A stretch of 64,000 nt of DNA, taken from positions 682,001-746,000 of the forward strand of contig JAHHDT010000005.1 in assembly GCA_019739225.1 (NCBI GenBank). Direction: 5' to 3'. Every line of letters starts with the position of its first letter. Position 1 is the first letter of the stretch. The notes beneath the pieces are model-generated. The model did no database searches. It was not told the DNA's origin and was given only the letters and a program-made list of their open reading frames with translations. Position numbers and translations under genes: made by a program. Positions 42,866 through 52,290 of the stretch are shown here, one piece after another. This DNA is from Aquamicrobium sp. GTDB taxonomy: Bacteria > Pseudomonadota > Alphaproteobacteria > Rhizobiales > Rhizobiaceae.

Positions 42866-43679
42866 GCCTGGCCACTCCACTTGTCAGACGATGGGGATGG
42901 GTGAAAACGTCGAACTCCTCGCCGCGCACCAGCGCAACCAGCGTCATGCCGGCGTCCTCGGCGGTGCGGATCGCAAGGGCGGTTGGCGCGGAAATGGCGA
43001 TGATGACGGGCGAGCCGATGGCTGCCGCCTTCTGAACCATTTCGACCGAGACGCGCGACGTCACCACGACCGCGCCGGTCGATCCGTCGACGCCTGCTAG
43101 AGCCAGCGCGCCGGCAAGCTTGTCGAGCGCGTTGTGGCGGCCGACATCCTCGCGCGCTGCGACGATGCCCTTGCCTGCCAGGTAGAAGCCCGCGGCGTGA
43201 ACTGCGCCGGTCTGCGCATGCAGCGGTTGCAGTCGCGACAGGTCACCGACGGCTTGGACAATATCTTCCGCAGAAAGCGTAAGCGGAGACGCACTGACGT
43301 CGCGCGTCTGGCGCATTGCCTCGTCGATCGATTCGATGCCGCAGAGCCCGCAACCGACGGGGCCAGCCAGACGCCGACGCCGCGCCTCGAACTGCCGGTT
43401 GGCGGTGTCCTTCAGGCGGATCTGTATATCGATGCCTTCGCCCGCTTCTTCCACCGTGATCGCATCGATCTCCTCCGGCGAGGCGACGATGCCCTCCGTC
43501 AGCGAGAAGCCGGTGGCGAAATCCTCAAGGTCGGCGGGCGACGCCATCATCACCGCGTGGGTCGTACCGGCATAACTCAGCGCGACCGGCGTTTCCTCAG
43601 GCACCATCCGTGCCGCAGCCTTGGTGCCGCCGGCCCGGCGCGCGATGCGTGTGGTTGAGGCGAGGGGAGGCCGGGTCAT
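42855..43679 (-). CDS. fdhD: Formate dehydrogenase accessory sulfurtransferase FdhD
   Basis: A 274-residue FdhD (also FdsC), which moves sulfur to the molybdenum cofactor of formate dehydrogenase. The catalytic cysteines C110 and C113 lie in GCGLCGIES, and EDVGRHNALDKLAGA binds the cofactor. Start ATG 43679 fits the family; the frame stays open for 70 more codons through the palindromic repeat upstream, which is not coding. It is separated from fdsA by that repeat but is on the same strand in the usual operon order. Confidence 0.96.
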   Translation of the reverse strand: MTRPPLASTTRIARRAGGTKAAARMVPEETPVALSYAGTTHAVMMASPADLEDFATGFSLTEGIVASPEEIDAITVEEAGEGIDIQIRLKDTANRQFEARRRRLAGPVGCGLCGIESIDEAMRQTRDVSASPLTLSAEDIVQAVGDLSRLQPLHAQTGAVHAAGFYLAGKGIVAAREDVGRHNALDKLAGALALAGVDGSTGAVVVTSRVSVEMVQKAAAIGSPVIIAISAPTALAIRTAEDAGMTLVALVRGEEFDVFTHPHRLTSGVARHVA

Positions 43680-43714
43680 TATACGGTCACCGGGCAGGGC
43701 CGATGACGCTCTAC

Positions 43715-43875
43715 GTTGCCCCCCTCTGTCCTGTCGGACATCTCCCCCACAGGGGGGAAGATAGGAGGGGCGCCTACCTTCCGTCCTTTCTCCGACGTTG
43801 GCGATTGGCGAAACCGAATGTGAAGGCCGATCTCCCCCATTGTGGGGGAGATGTCCGGCAGGACAGAGGGGGGCG
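43715..43875. repeat. Palindromic repeat family B, copy 2
   Basis: A second 160-base element with inverted outer arms (CCCCCCTCTGTCCTGTCGGA on the left, complement of the copy 1 arm on the right) and nested ATCTCCCCC hairpins. It lies inside the formate dehydrogenase operon between fdsA and fdhD. Its central unique sequence (TTGGCGATTGGCGAAACCG) is the reverse complement of related sequence in copy 1. Confidence 0.9.
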
Positions 43876-43907
43876 CGAAGGAATTCCACATTTCCGTATC
43901 GGCGAAG

Positions 43908-46794
43908 CTACTCCGCCGCCTCCAGCCGGCCGGCGATGCGGCGGGACTGGCGGGACAGTTCCTCGTATTCCTCCTGCCATTCCGACGGGCCGTTGGACGG
44001 GCCGACCTGAACCGCGGTCACCTTGTATTCCGGGCAGTTGGTCGCCCAGTCTGAGAAGTCCGTGGTGATGACGTTGGCCTGGGTGTCGGGGTGGTGGAAG
44101 GTCGTGTAGACGACGCCCGGCGACACCCGATCGGTGATCTGTGCTCTCAGCGTGGTCTCGCCTGCCCGGCTCGTCAGCCGCACCCAGTCGCCGTCGCGGA
44201 CCCCGCGCTGTTCGGCATCGTGCGGGTGGATTTCCAGCACGTCCTGATCGTGCCAGATCACGTTTTCGGTGCGGCGCGTCTGCGCGCCGACATTGTATTG
44301 CGAAAGGATGCGGCCGGTGGTGAGCAGCAGAGGGAAGCGCGGCCCCGTCTTCTCGTCGGTCGCGACATATTCGGTGCGGATGAACTTGCCCTTGCCGCGC
44401 ACGAAGCCGCCGACATGCATGATCGGCGTGCCTTCCGGCGCCTTCTCGTTGCAGGGCCACTGCACCGAGCCCTTTTCGTCCAGCAACGCATAGCTGACAT
44501 TCTGGAAGCTCGGCGTGGTGGTGGCGATCTCGTCCATGATCTGCGACGGGTGCGTGTAGTTCCAGTCGAGCCCCATGGCCTGGGCGAGCTTCTGCGTCAC
44601 CTCCCAGTCGGCATAGCCGTTCCTCGGCGCCATCACCTTGCGCACGCGGTTGATGCGGCGCTCGGCATTGGTGAATGTCCCGTCTTTCTCGAGGAAGGTC
44701 GAGCCCGGCAGGAACACGTGGGCGTAGTTGGCGGTTTCGTTGAGGAACAGGTCATGCACGACGACGCATTCCATCGCGGCAAGGCCGGCAGAGACGTGCT
44801 TGGTGTCGGGGTCGGACTGCAGGATGTCCTCACCCTGGATGTAGATGCCCTTGAAGGAACCTTCGACCGCGGCATCCAGCATGTTCGGAATGCGCAGGCC
44901 CGGCTCGTTGTCGAGCTTGACGCCCCACAGCGCTTCGTAGATGTCGCGCACCGCATCGCCGGAGACGTGGCGGTAGCCCGGCAGCTCGTGCGGGAAGGAG
45001 CCCATGTCGCAGGAGCCCTGCACATTGTTCTGGCCGCGCAGCGGGTTCACGCCAACGCCGGGGCGGCCGATATTGCCGGTCAGCATGGCGAGGTTGGCGA
45101 TGCCCATCACCGTGGTGGAGCCCTGGCTGTGCTCCGTCACGCCGAGGCCATAATAGATCGCGCCGTTGCCACCGGTGGCATAGAGCCGCGCGGCCGCGCG
45201 GATGGTCTCCGGATCGACGCCAGCGAGCTTGCCGACAACCTCCGGGGAATTGCTTTCGTCGGCGACGAAGGACGCATAATCCTCGAACTCCGACCAGTCG
45301 CAGCGCTCGCGGATGAAGGCCTCGTTGAAAAGGCCCTCGGTGACGATGACATGCGCGAGCGCGGTGACGACGGCAACATTGGTGCCGGGCCGCAGCGGAA
45401 GGTGATGCGTTGCCTTCGCATGGACAGAATCCACAGTCTCGGTGACGCGCGGATCGAGCACGATCAGCTTGGCACCCTGGCGGATGCGCTTCTTCATACG
45501 GGAGGCAAAGACCGGATGCGCGGCGGAAGGATTGGCGCCGATCACCATGATGACGTCGGAATGCTCGACCGAGTCGAAATCCTGCGTGCCGGCCGAGGTG
45601 CCGTAGGTCTGGCCGAGGCCGTAGCCCGTCGGCGAGTGGCAGACGCGGGCACAGGTGTCGACATTGTTGTTGCCGAAGCCCTGCCGGATGAGCTTCTGGA
45701 CGATATAGGTCTCTTCGTTGGTGCAGCGCGAGGATGTGATACCGCCGATCGAGCCCCTGCCGTACTGGTACTGGATGCGGCGGAACTCGCTGGCGATATG
45801 CGCGAACGCTTCTTCCCAGCTCACCTCGCGCCAGGGATCGGTGATCTTTTCGCGCACCATCGGGTTGAGGATGCGCTCCTTGTGGGTGGCGTAACCCCAG
45901 GCGAACCGGCCCTTGACGCAGCTATGGCCCCGATTGGCCTTGCCGTCCTTCCAGGGCACCATGCGCACCAGTTCGTCGCCGCGCATCTCGGCCTTGAACG
46001 AGCAGCCGACGCCGCAATAGGCACAGGTGGTGACGACGGAATGTTCCGGCTGGCCGATCTCGATGACCGATTTTTCGGTCAGCGTCGCCGTCGGGCAGGC
46101 CTGAACGCAGGCACCGCAGGATACGCACTCGGACGAGAGGAAATCCTGGTGCATGCCGGGCGATACGCGGCTTTCGAAACCGCGGCCCTCGATCGTCAGC
46201 GCGAAGGTGCCCTGCACCTCCTCGCAGGCCCGCACGCAGCGCGAGCAGACGATGCACTTCGAAGGATCGTAGGTGAAATAAGGGTTGGATTCGTCCTTCG
46301 GCATCCAGCGGAAATTGTCCGCTCCGTCGGTGCGGTCCTTGGCGAAGACGTGGTTGTCGCCCTCATAGCCGTAGCGCACGTCGCGAAGGCCCACTGCGCC
46401 TGCCATGTCCTGCAACTCGCAGTCGCCATTGGCGGCGCAGGTGAGGCAGTCGAGCGGGTGGTCGGAGATGTAGAGCTCCATCACGCCGCGGCGGATGTCC
46501 TTGAGGCGCCCGGTCTGTGTATGCACCACCATGCCCGGCGCAACCGGCGTGGTGCAGGAGGATGGGGTGCCGTTGCGGCCCTCGATCTCGACCAGGCACA
46601 ACCGGCAGGAGCCGAATGCGTCGACCATGTCGGTGGCGCACAGCTTCGGGATCTGGATGCCTGCTTCCATCGAGGCGCGCATGACCGAGGTGCCTTCGGG
46701 CACGGTGACCTCGAAGCCGTCGACTGTCAGCGTGACCTGTTTTTTCGGCCTTCGAAGCGGGGGTGCCGTAGTCGATTTCGTGGATGAGACCCAT
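43908..46794 (-). CDS. fdsA: NAD-dependent formate dehydrogenase alpha subunit (apparent frameshift)
   Basis: The molybdenum-containing catalytic subunit, 961 residues if one base is removed. From ATG 46794 the N-terminus reads MGLIHEIDYGTPASKAEK, as in other FdsA proteins; the continuing KQVTLTVDG lies in a different frame, because an A6 run (T6 on the plus strand, 46740-46745) has one base too many. Corrected numbering places [2Fe-2S] cysteines at 52, 63, 66 and 80, further clusters in CIVCSRCVRAC and CVSCGACVQAC, the CAYCGVGC cluster, and the molybdenum-ligand cysteine 385 in ARVCHSP. Everything after the run is intact. It may be a sequencing error, slippage or a real mutation. Confidence 0.93.
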
Positions 46795-46804
46795 GGGAAT
46801 GCTC

Positions 46805-47017
46805 CTAGCGGTCCTTGTTCTCTGTCAGCGTGTGCGCGACGAGTGCGTTTGCGTGACCATGGCCGAGGCCGTGCTCGCTCTTCAGCCAGTTCACGATTTC
46901 CATGTGTTTCGCGCCGACCCGCTGCTGGATCAGCGTCTTCCAATGGTCGATCGGCTGGCCATAGGTCTTTTCGATCGATGGGAAATAGGAAGCGGGGCCT
47001 TTGACCTTCTCGTTCAT
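46805..47017 (-). CDS. DUF4287-containing small protein within the fds operon
   Basis: A 70-residue protein: segments GPASYFPSIEKTYGQPIDHW and HMEIVNWLKSEHGLGHGHAN identify DUF4287. Its ATG overlaps the fdsB stop (ATGA), and it ends 10 bases before fdsA, so it is firmly inside the formate dehydrogenase operon. The fold resembles the start of DUF5655-type proteins. Its role is unknown; an assembly or stability factor for the dehydrogenase is a guess from position only. Confidence 0.88.
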   Translation of the reverse strand: MNEKVKGPASYFPSIEKTYGQPIDHWKTLIQQRVGAKHMEIVNWLKSEHGLGHGHANALVAHTLTENKDR

Positions 47018-48570
47018 TCCGCGGCCTCCAGCTTCGCCTGCGGCGCGAAATCGTCCGGAAAATGGTTGATCGCGCTCATGACAGGGTAGGGCGTGAAGCC
47101 GCCCAGCGCGCAGAGCGATCCGAACTTCATCGTGTTGCAGAGGTCGGTAACGAGTGCGCGGTTCTTTTCGGGCTCGATGCCGGCAGCGATCTTGTCGAGC
47201 GTTTCCACCCCGCGCGTCGAGCCGATGCGGCAGGGCGTGCACTTGCCACAACTTTCGATGGCGCAGAACTCCATCGCGAAACGGGCCTGCTTGAGCATGT
47301 CGGCCGTCTCGTCGAAGACGGTGATGCCGGCATGGCCGATGAGGCCGTCCTTGGCTGCAAAGGCCTCGTAGTCGAACGGCGTATCGAACAGGTCGCGCGG
47401 GAAATAGGCGCCAAGCGGCCCGCCGACCTGAACGGCTTTCACCGGCCGGCCTGTGGCCGTGCCGCCGCCGATCTCGTCGACGATCTCGCCCAGCGAGAGG
47501 CCGAAGCCAGCCTCGAACAGGCCGCCATGCTTCACGTTGCCGGCGATCTGGATCGGGATCGTGCCGCGCGAGCGCCCCATGCCGAAGTCGCGGTAGAATT
47601 CGCCGCCCTTGTCGAGGATGATCGGCACCGAGGCGAGCGAGATCACATTGTTGATGACGGTCGGCTTGCCGAACAGCCCCTGGATGGCCGGCAGCGGCGG
47701 CTTGGCGCGCACCACGCCGCGCTTGCCTTCGAGCGAATTGAGCAGCGACGTTTCCTCGCCGCAGACATAGGCGCCGGCGCCGGCGCGAATCTCGATGTCG
47801 AATGCGTTGGGCGAGCCGAGAACGGCTGGACCCAGAACACCGGCGCGCCGCGCGACACCGACCGCCGCCTCCATGGCGCGGATAGCGTGCGGGTATTCGG
47901 AGCGGATATAGACGAAGCCCTTTGTCGCGCCGGTGGCGATGCCTGCAATCGCCATGCCCTCGATCAGCACGAAGGGGTCGCCCTCCATGATCATGCGGTC
48001 CGCGAAGGTCGCGCTGTCGCCTTCGTCGGCGTTGCAGACGATGTATTTGCGCTCGGCAACCGTGTCGTGGACGGTCTTCCACTTGATACCTGTCGGGAAG
48101 CCCGCGCCGCCGCGCCCGCGCAGGCCGGAATCCGTCACCGTCTGCACGATGTCGGCCGGCGTCATCGCCACGGCCTTCCTCAGGCCGGCCAGCCCGCCAT
48201 GGGCCTCGTAATCGTCGAGCGAAAGCGGGTCGGTGACGCCGCAGCGCGCGAAGGTCAGCCGGGTCTGCTTCGCCAGGAACGGTATCTGTTCAGGATTACC
48301 AAGCGATAGCCGATGCTGCCCGCCCGAGAGCAGCCCGGCATCGAACATCGAGGCGACGTCGGACGGCTTCACCGGACCATAGGCGACGCGGCCGGCGTCA
48401 GTCGCGACCTCGAGCATCGGCTCCAGCCAGTAGAGGCCACGCGAGCCGTTGCGCACGATGGTCGCCTCGATGCCGCGTTTTTCGAGCTCTGCGGCGATGG
48501 CCTTCGCGACCTTCTCCGCGCCAAGCGCCAGCGCGCCGGAATCGCCGGGAATGTAGATGACGGGAGTCAC
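47014..48570 (-). CDS. fdsB: NAD-dependent formate dehydrogenase beta subunit
   Basis: A 518-residue NuoF-like subunit that carries FMN, an NAD site and a [4Fe-4S] cluster. It shows SGLRGRGGAGFPTGIKW (FMN loop), GAGAYVCGEETSLLNSLEG (NAD loop) and the cluster cysteines in ESCGKCTPCRIG plus a later cysteine near SLCALGG. The start GTG 48570 overlaps the fdsG stop (GTGA). It passes electrons from FdsA to NAD. Confidence 0.96.
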   Translation of the reverse strand: MTPVIYIPGDSGALALGAEKVAKAIAAELEKRGIEATIVRNGSRGLYWLEPMLEVATDAGRVAYGPVKPSDVASMFDAGLLSGGQHRLSLGNPEQIPFLAKQTRLTFARCGVTDPLSLDDYEAHGGLAGLRKAVAMTPADIVQTVTDSGLRGRGGAGFPTGIKWKTVHDTVAERKYIVCNADEGDSATFADRMIMEGDPFVLIEGMAIAGIATGATKGFVYIRSEYPHAIRAMEAAVGVARRAGVLGPAVLGSPNAFDIEIRAGAGAYVCGEETSLLNSLEGKRGVVRAKPPLPAIQGLFGKPTVINNVISLASVPIILDKGGEFYRDFGMGRSRGTIPIQIAGNVKHGGLFEAGFGLSLGEIVDEIGGGTATGRPVKAVQVGGPLGAYFPRDLFDTPFDYEAFAAKDGLIGHAGITVFDETADMLKQARFAMEFCAIESCGKCTPCRIGSTRGVETLDKIAAGIEPEKNRALVTDLCNTMKFGSLCALGGFTPYPVMSAINHFPDDFAPQAKLEAAE

Positions 48571-49040
48571 GTCCGCACCTCCGCCGCGATTTCCGCGATC
48601 GTGTCCGCGTCCAGCCGTCCGATCACCTCGCCGTCGAGCATGGCGGCTGGCGCACATGCGCAGAGGCCGAGGCAATAGACCGGTTCAAGCGTGACCGAAC
48701 CATCCGCCGCCGTCTGGTGGAAGTCGACGCCGAGCGCGGTCTTGACCTGCGCGGCGATCGCGTCCGAACCCATCGACTGGCAGGCTTCCGCCTGGCAGAG
48801 CTTGAGCACATGCCGGCCGGCAGGCTGGCTGCGATAGTCGTGATAGAAGGTGACGACGCCGTGCACCTCTGCTTTGGAGAGGTTCAGCGCCTCGGCGATG
48901 ACGGGAAGCGCCTCGGTGGGCACGTAGCCGAACTCTTCCTGAACGCCGTGGAGGATGGGCAGAAGCGGCCCCTCGAGGCCCTTAAGTTCCTCGATAATCG
49001 CGGCGACCTGCGCCTCGGTTTCGGTACCTTGCGACTGCAT
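48567..49040 (-). CDS. fdsG: NAD-dependent formate dehydrogenase gamma subunit
   Basis: A 157-residue NuoE-like thioredoxin-fold protein with a [2Fe-2S] cluster: the four cysteines lie in CQAEACQSMG and CLGLCACAP. ATG 49040 is chosen; a GTG immediately before it is equally possible, and GGGAGGG lies just upstream. It is the first structural gene of the fds operon and sits 138 bases downstream of the LysR gene on the same strand. Confidence 0.95.
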   Translation of the reverse strand: MQSQGTETEAQVAAIIEELKGLEGPLLPILHGVQEEFGYVPTEALPVIAEALNLSKAEVHGVVTFYHDYRSQPAGRHVLKLCQAEACQSMGSDAIAAQVKTALGVDFHQTAADGSVTLEPVYCLGLCACAPAAMLDGEVIGRLDADTIAEIAAEVRT

Positions 49041-49178
49041 CACGCTGCAGCGCCCTCCCTGTTCCTTGCCGGAATTCGCTAAGTCTTTATGAGAACAGAC
49101 GAAACCGGCAATATCAATAAAGCAGTCCCGTCGTTTGATAGAAGTTGTCTATCGTTCGGGTCGTGCCGGGATCATGGA

Positions 49179-50078
49179 TCAGAGACGTTCGGCAAAATCG
49201 CCTGCCAGCGTCATCGCCTCGTCAAGCAGCGCCGCCACCAGCGGCGTGTGCGGTTCGCGCTTGGCTGCCACGAGGCCGACGATGTGGCGAGCATCGGGTT
49301 CGATGATGGGGATCGCGCGGATCGGCTCCGAGAAACCGAAGGTTTCCGCGAGGTTGAGCGGCATGATAGACGACCATTTCCCGGTGCGGATATGGGAAAA
49401 CAGCACGATCATCGAATTGGATTCCAGCGTCGGCCGCGCCCCGGTGCCGGCTTCTGCCAGATGCTGGTCGATGATGCGGCGGTTCTGCATGTCGGGGGTC
49501 AGCAGGCACAGCGGTAATTCGGCGACCTCGGCCCAGGTTACGCGTTCCCGGTCGGCGAGCGGCGTTCCCGCCGCCGTGATGAGCTGGTAGCGCTCGGCGT
49601 AAAGCGGCACCGAGACGACGCGGCCAAGCGGCTCGTTGTCGAGATAGGTGATGCCGGCGTCGATGTCGAAATTGCCGAGCAGCGACAGCACCTCGATCGA
49701 GGTGCGCGACAGGATGGTGAAGGTGACGCCGGGGTGCTTCTTGCGGAACGGCGTGGTCAGAAGCGGCGTCATGGCGAGCGCGGTCGGAATGGCCGCGATC
49801 CGCAGACGGCCGGAAAGGCCATGGCGGGCTGCGCGCATCTCCTCCTTCATCGTGCGGGCGTCGCCGGTGATGCGCCGCGCCCAGGCAAGCACCTGTTCGC
49901 CTTCCGGCGTCAGGCCCTGAAAGCGCGATCCGCGTTGCACCAGCATCACGCCAAGCTGGTCCTCGAGTTGCTTGACGGCGGCCGAAAGCGTCGGCTGGGT
50001 GATGCCCAGTTCCTCGGCTGCCTTGCCGAAATGCCGCGTGCGCGCCAGCGCTATAAAGAACTCAAGCTTGTCGATCAT
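49179..50078 (-). CDS. LysR family regulator, probable formate dehydrogenase activator
   Basis: A 299-residue LysR protein: winged helix at about 1-60 (HFGKAAEELGITQPTLSAAVKQLE) and an effector domain with segments such as LSLLGNFDIDAGITYLDNEPL. It lies upstream of fdsG on the same strand. An equivalent LysR gene (fdsR) next to fds genes is known in other bacteria, so a link with the operon is likely, though only by position here. It is divergent from mrp at 50196. Confidence 0.92.
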   Translation of the reverse strand: MIDKLEFFIALARTRHFGKAAEELGITQPTLSAAVKQLEDQLGVMLVQRGSRFQGLTPEGEQVLAWARRITGDARTMKEEMRAARHGLSGRLRIAAIPTALAMTPLLTTPFRKKHPGVTFTILSRTSIEVLSLLGNFDIDAGITYLDNEPLGRVVSVPLYAERYQLITAAGTPLADRERVTWAEVAELPLCLLTPDMQNRRIIDQHLAEAGTGARPTLESNSMIVLFSHIRTGKWSSIMPLNLAETFGFSEPIRAIPIIEPDARHIVGLVAAKREPHTPLVAALLDEAMTLAGDFAERL

Positions 50079-50195
50079 GCGTAGACACTAGCCTTGCCCG
50101 CGCCGGATCGCCACAGTCACGGTGGGCCTGCCCTTGGCCACGCATGCAAACTGCATTATCTGGGCAGCACAGAGAAACAAGCGGAAGCAAACGCC

Positions 50196-51356
50196 ATGTC
50201 CGTGACCACGGAAGCAGTCCTCGAAACGCTGAGGACGATCAAGGGCCCCGATTTCGAGGGCGACATCGTCTCGCTGGGGCTGGTCTCCGACATCTTCATC
50301 GCCAATTCCAAGGTGTTCTTTTCCGTCACCGTACCGGCCGATCGCGCGCAGGCGCTGGAACCGCTGCGCGCGGCCGCCGAGCGCGCGGTGAAGGCGATGC
50401 CGGGCGTCGAGGGCGCCGTCGTGGCATTGACGGCCGAAAAGAAGGGCGGCGGCATGGAAGCGGCGCCGACAGCACCGCCCCGGCCGGCCGCGCCGCCGCG
50501 TCCGGCGCCGGCCCAGGCGGCGCCCGCCGGGAAGCAGCGCGGCAAAGCCGGCGTGCCGGGCGTCGAGGCGATCATCGCGGTCGCATCGGGCAAGGGCGGT
50601 GTCGGCAAGTCGACCACCGCCGTCAATCTCGCGCTCGGGCTTGCGGCCAACGGGCTCAAGGTCGGCATTCTCGATGCCGACATATACGGCCCCTCGATGC
50701 CGCGGCTTCTCGGCATCTCCGGCAGGCCGCAGACGGTCGACGGCAAGATCCTGAAGCCGATGGAGAATTATGGCGTAAAGGTCATGTCGATGGGCTTCCT
50801 CGTCGACGAGGAGACCCCGATGATCTGGCGCGGGCCGATGGTGATGTCGGCGCTGACCCAGATGCTGCGCGAGGTCGAGTGGGGCACGCTCGACGTGCTC
50901 GTGGTCGACATGCCGCCCGGCACCGGCGACGCGCAGCTCACCATGGCGCAGGCCGTGCCGCTCGCGGGCGCGGTCATCGTCTCCACGCCGCAGGACCTCG
51001 CCCTGATCGATGCTCGCAAGGGCTTGAACATGTTCCACAAGGTCGATGTGCCGCTGCTCGGCATCGTCGAGAACATGAGCTATTTCCTCGCGCCCGATAC
51101 GGGGACGCGCTACGACATCTTCGGCCATGGCGGCGCGCGCAGGGAGGCCGAACGCCTCGGTGTGCCGTTCCTCGGCGAGGTACCGCTGACGATGGACGTG
51201 CGCGAATCCTCCGACGCCGGCACGCCAGTCGTCGTCTCCGACCCGCAGGGCGCACAGGCTACGGTCTATCGCGAGATCGCCGGCAAGGTCTGGGAGCAGG
51301 TGAAGGCCGCAAGCGCTGCGTCTGCAGCGTCAGCGCCGGCAATCGTATTCGAGTAG
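50196..51356 (+). CDS. apbC: Iron-sulfur carrier P-loop ATPase (Mrp/ApbC)
   Basis: A 386-residue Mrp/NBP35-type protein: N-terminal DUF59/MIP18 domain (about 5-85), a proline/alanine-rich linker (about 95-120), and a MinD-like ATPase with P-loop SGKGGVGKST and the segment VVDMPPGTGDAQLT. It loads [4Fe-4S] clusters onto target proteins. The start ATG 50196 is where family homology begins. Its nearness to the iron-sulfur-rich formate dehydrogenase is suggestive but may be chance. Confidence 0.95.
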   Translation: MSVTTEAVLETLRTIKGPDFEGDIVSLGLVSDIFIANSKVFFSVTVPADRAQALEPLRAAAERAVKAMPGVEGAVVALTAEKKGGGMEAAPTAPPRPAAPPRPAPAQAAPAGKQRGKAGVPGVEAIIAVASGKGGVGKSTTAVNLALGLAANGLKVGILDADIYGPSMPRLLGISGRPQTVDGKILKPMENYGVKVMSMGFLVDEETPMIWRGPMVMSALTQMLREVEWGTLDVLVVDMPPGTGDAQLTMAQAVPLAGAVIVSTPQDLALIDARKGLNMFHKVDVPLLGIVENMSYFLAPDTGTRYDIFGHGGARREAERLGVPFLGEVPLTMDVRESSDAGTPVVVSDPQGAQATVYREIAGKVWEQVKAASAASAASAPAIVFE

Positions 51357-51370
51357 GGGATTAGGGGAAT

Positions 51371-51427
51371 AGGGCAGTAAGGCAGTGGGGTGAGAAGAGC
51401 TTGAATGCCCTACTGCCTTACTCCCCT
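51371..51427 (+). terminator. Hairpin between mrp and paaG-like gene
   Basis: AGGGCAGTAAGGCAGT (51371-51386) and ACTGCCTTACTCCCCT (51412-51427) pair at 15 of 16 positions around a 25-base loop. It begins 15 bases after the mrp stop. No T-run follows, so it may act as an attenuator or mRNA-end protector rather than a true terminator. Confidence 0.5.
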
Positions 51428-51454
51428 AGTTACCAGCGATTCAGGGAGGAACTT

Positions 51455-52255
51455 TTGTCCGAAACACCCGTCATTCATGAACGCCGCGACGGCTATGCCG
51501 TCATCACGTTGAACCGGCCCGAACGGCTGAATGCGTTCAACGAGGGCCAGCACCTGGCTTTGCGCGCCGCACTGGAGGCCTGCGAGGCCGACAGGGATTG
51601 CGGCGCGATCGTATTGACGGGGGCAGGGCGCGGCTTCTGCGCCGGGCAGGACCTGTCCGACCGCGATCCGACGATCCTGGGCGAGAGTCCCGACCTCGGC
51701 ATGACTCTGGAGACCTATTACAACCCACTGGTGCGCAAGCTGCGGGCGCTGGAAATGCCGGTCATCTGCGCCGTCAACGGCGTGGCTGCGGGCGCAGGCG
51801 CAAACATCGCCCTTGCCTGCGATGTCGTGCTGGGGGCCAAGTCGGCGAAGTTCATCCAGGCCTTCTCGAAGATCGGTCTCATCCCCGATGCAGGCGGCAC
51901 CTACTGGCTGACGAAACATCTCGGCGAGGCGCGCGCCAAGGCGCTGGCGCTGACGGCGCATCCGCTCTCCGCAGAGGATGCGGCGCAGTGGGGGCTGATC
52001 TGGAAGGCGGTGGACGACGATAGGCTAATGGAGGAAGCGACGGCCCTTGCCGAAAGCTTCGCCAACGGGCCCACGCGTGCCTATGCTCTGACGAAACAGG
52101 CGATCCAGGCTGCGACGATGAACGACCTCGATGCGCAGCTCGAGGTCGAGCGGAGCTTGCAGCGCGAAGCCGGCTGGTCCGACGACTACAAGGAAGGTGT
52201 CGCCGCCTTCCTGCAGAAGCGGCCAGCGGATTTCAAAGGGCGCAGAAGCAGCTAG
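51455..52255 (+). CDS. Enoyl-CoA hydratase/isomerase family protein, PaaG-like
   Basis: A 266-residue crotonase-fold enzyme close in pattern to PaaG, the 2-(1,2-epoxy-1,2-dihydrophenyl)acetyl-CoA isomerase of phenylacetate breakdown: LNRPERLNAFN, the oxyanion loop GRGFCAGQDL, and VNGVAAGAGANIALACD with SKIGLIPDAGGTYWL. The start is TTG 51455, preceded by GGGAGGAAC; the open frame upstream contains the hairpin. No other paa genes are in the window. Confidence 0.88.
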   Translation: MSETPVIHERRDGYAVITLNRPERLNAFNEGQHLALRAALEACEADRDCGAIVLTGAGRGFCAGQDLSDRDPTILGESPDLGMTLETYYNPLVRKLRALEMPVICAVNGVAAGAGANIALACDVVLGAKSAKFIQAFSKIGLIPDAGGTYWLTKHLGEARAKALALTAHPLSAEDAAQWGLIWKAVDDDRLMEEATALAESFANGPTRAYALTKQAIQAATMNDLDAQLEVERSLQREAGWSDDYKEGVAAFLQKRPADFKGRRSS

Positions 52256-52290
52256 TCTCCCGTATCACTTCGGGAAGCGGTCTGTTTGGT

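Noticed and set aside
43680-43889. An N-terminal extension of FdhD reading PLCPAGHLPH and related residues
   Set aside because: It is the palindromic repeat of family B read in frame; FdhD homology begins at 43679.
44091-46787. An 898-codon open frame on the plus strand opposite fdsA
   Set aside because: It is an antisense shadow of a high-GC conserved gene; the translation has no recognisable domain and is rich in Arg, His and Asp, as such shadows usually are.
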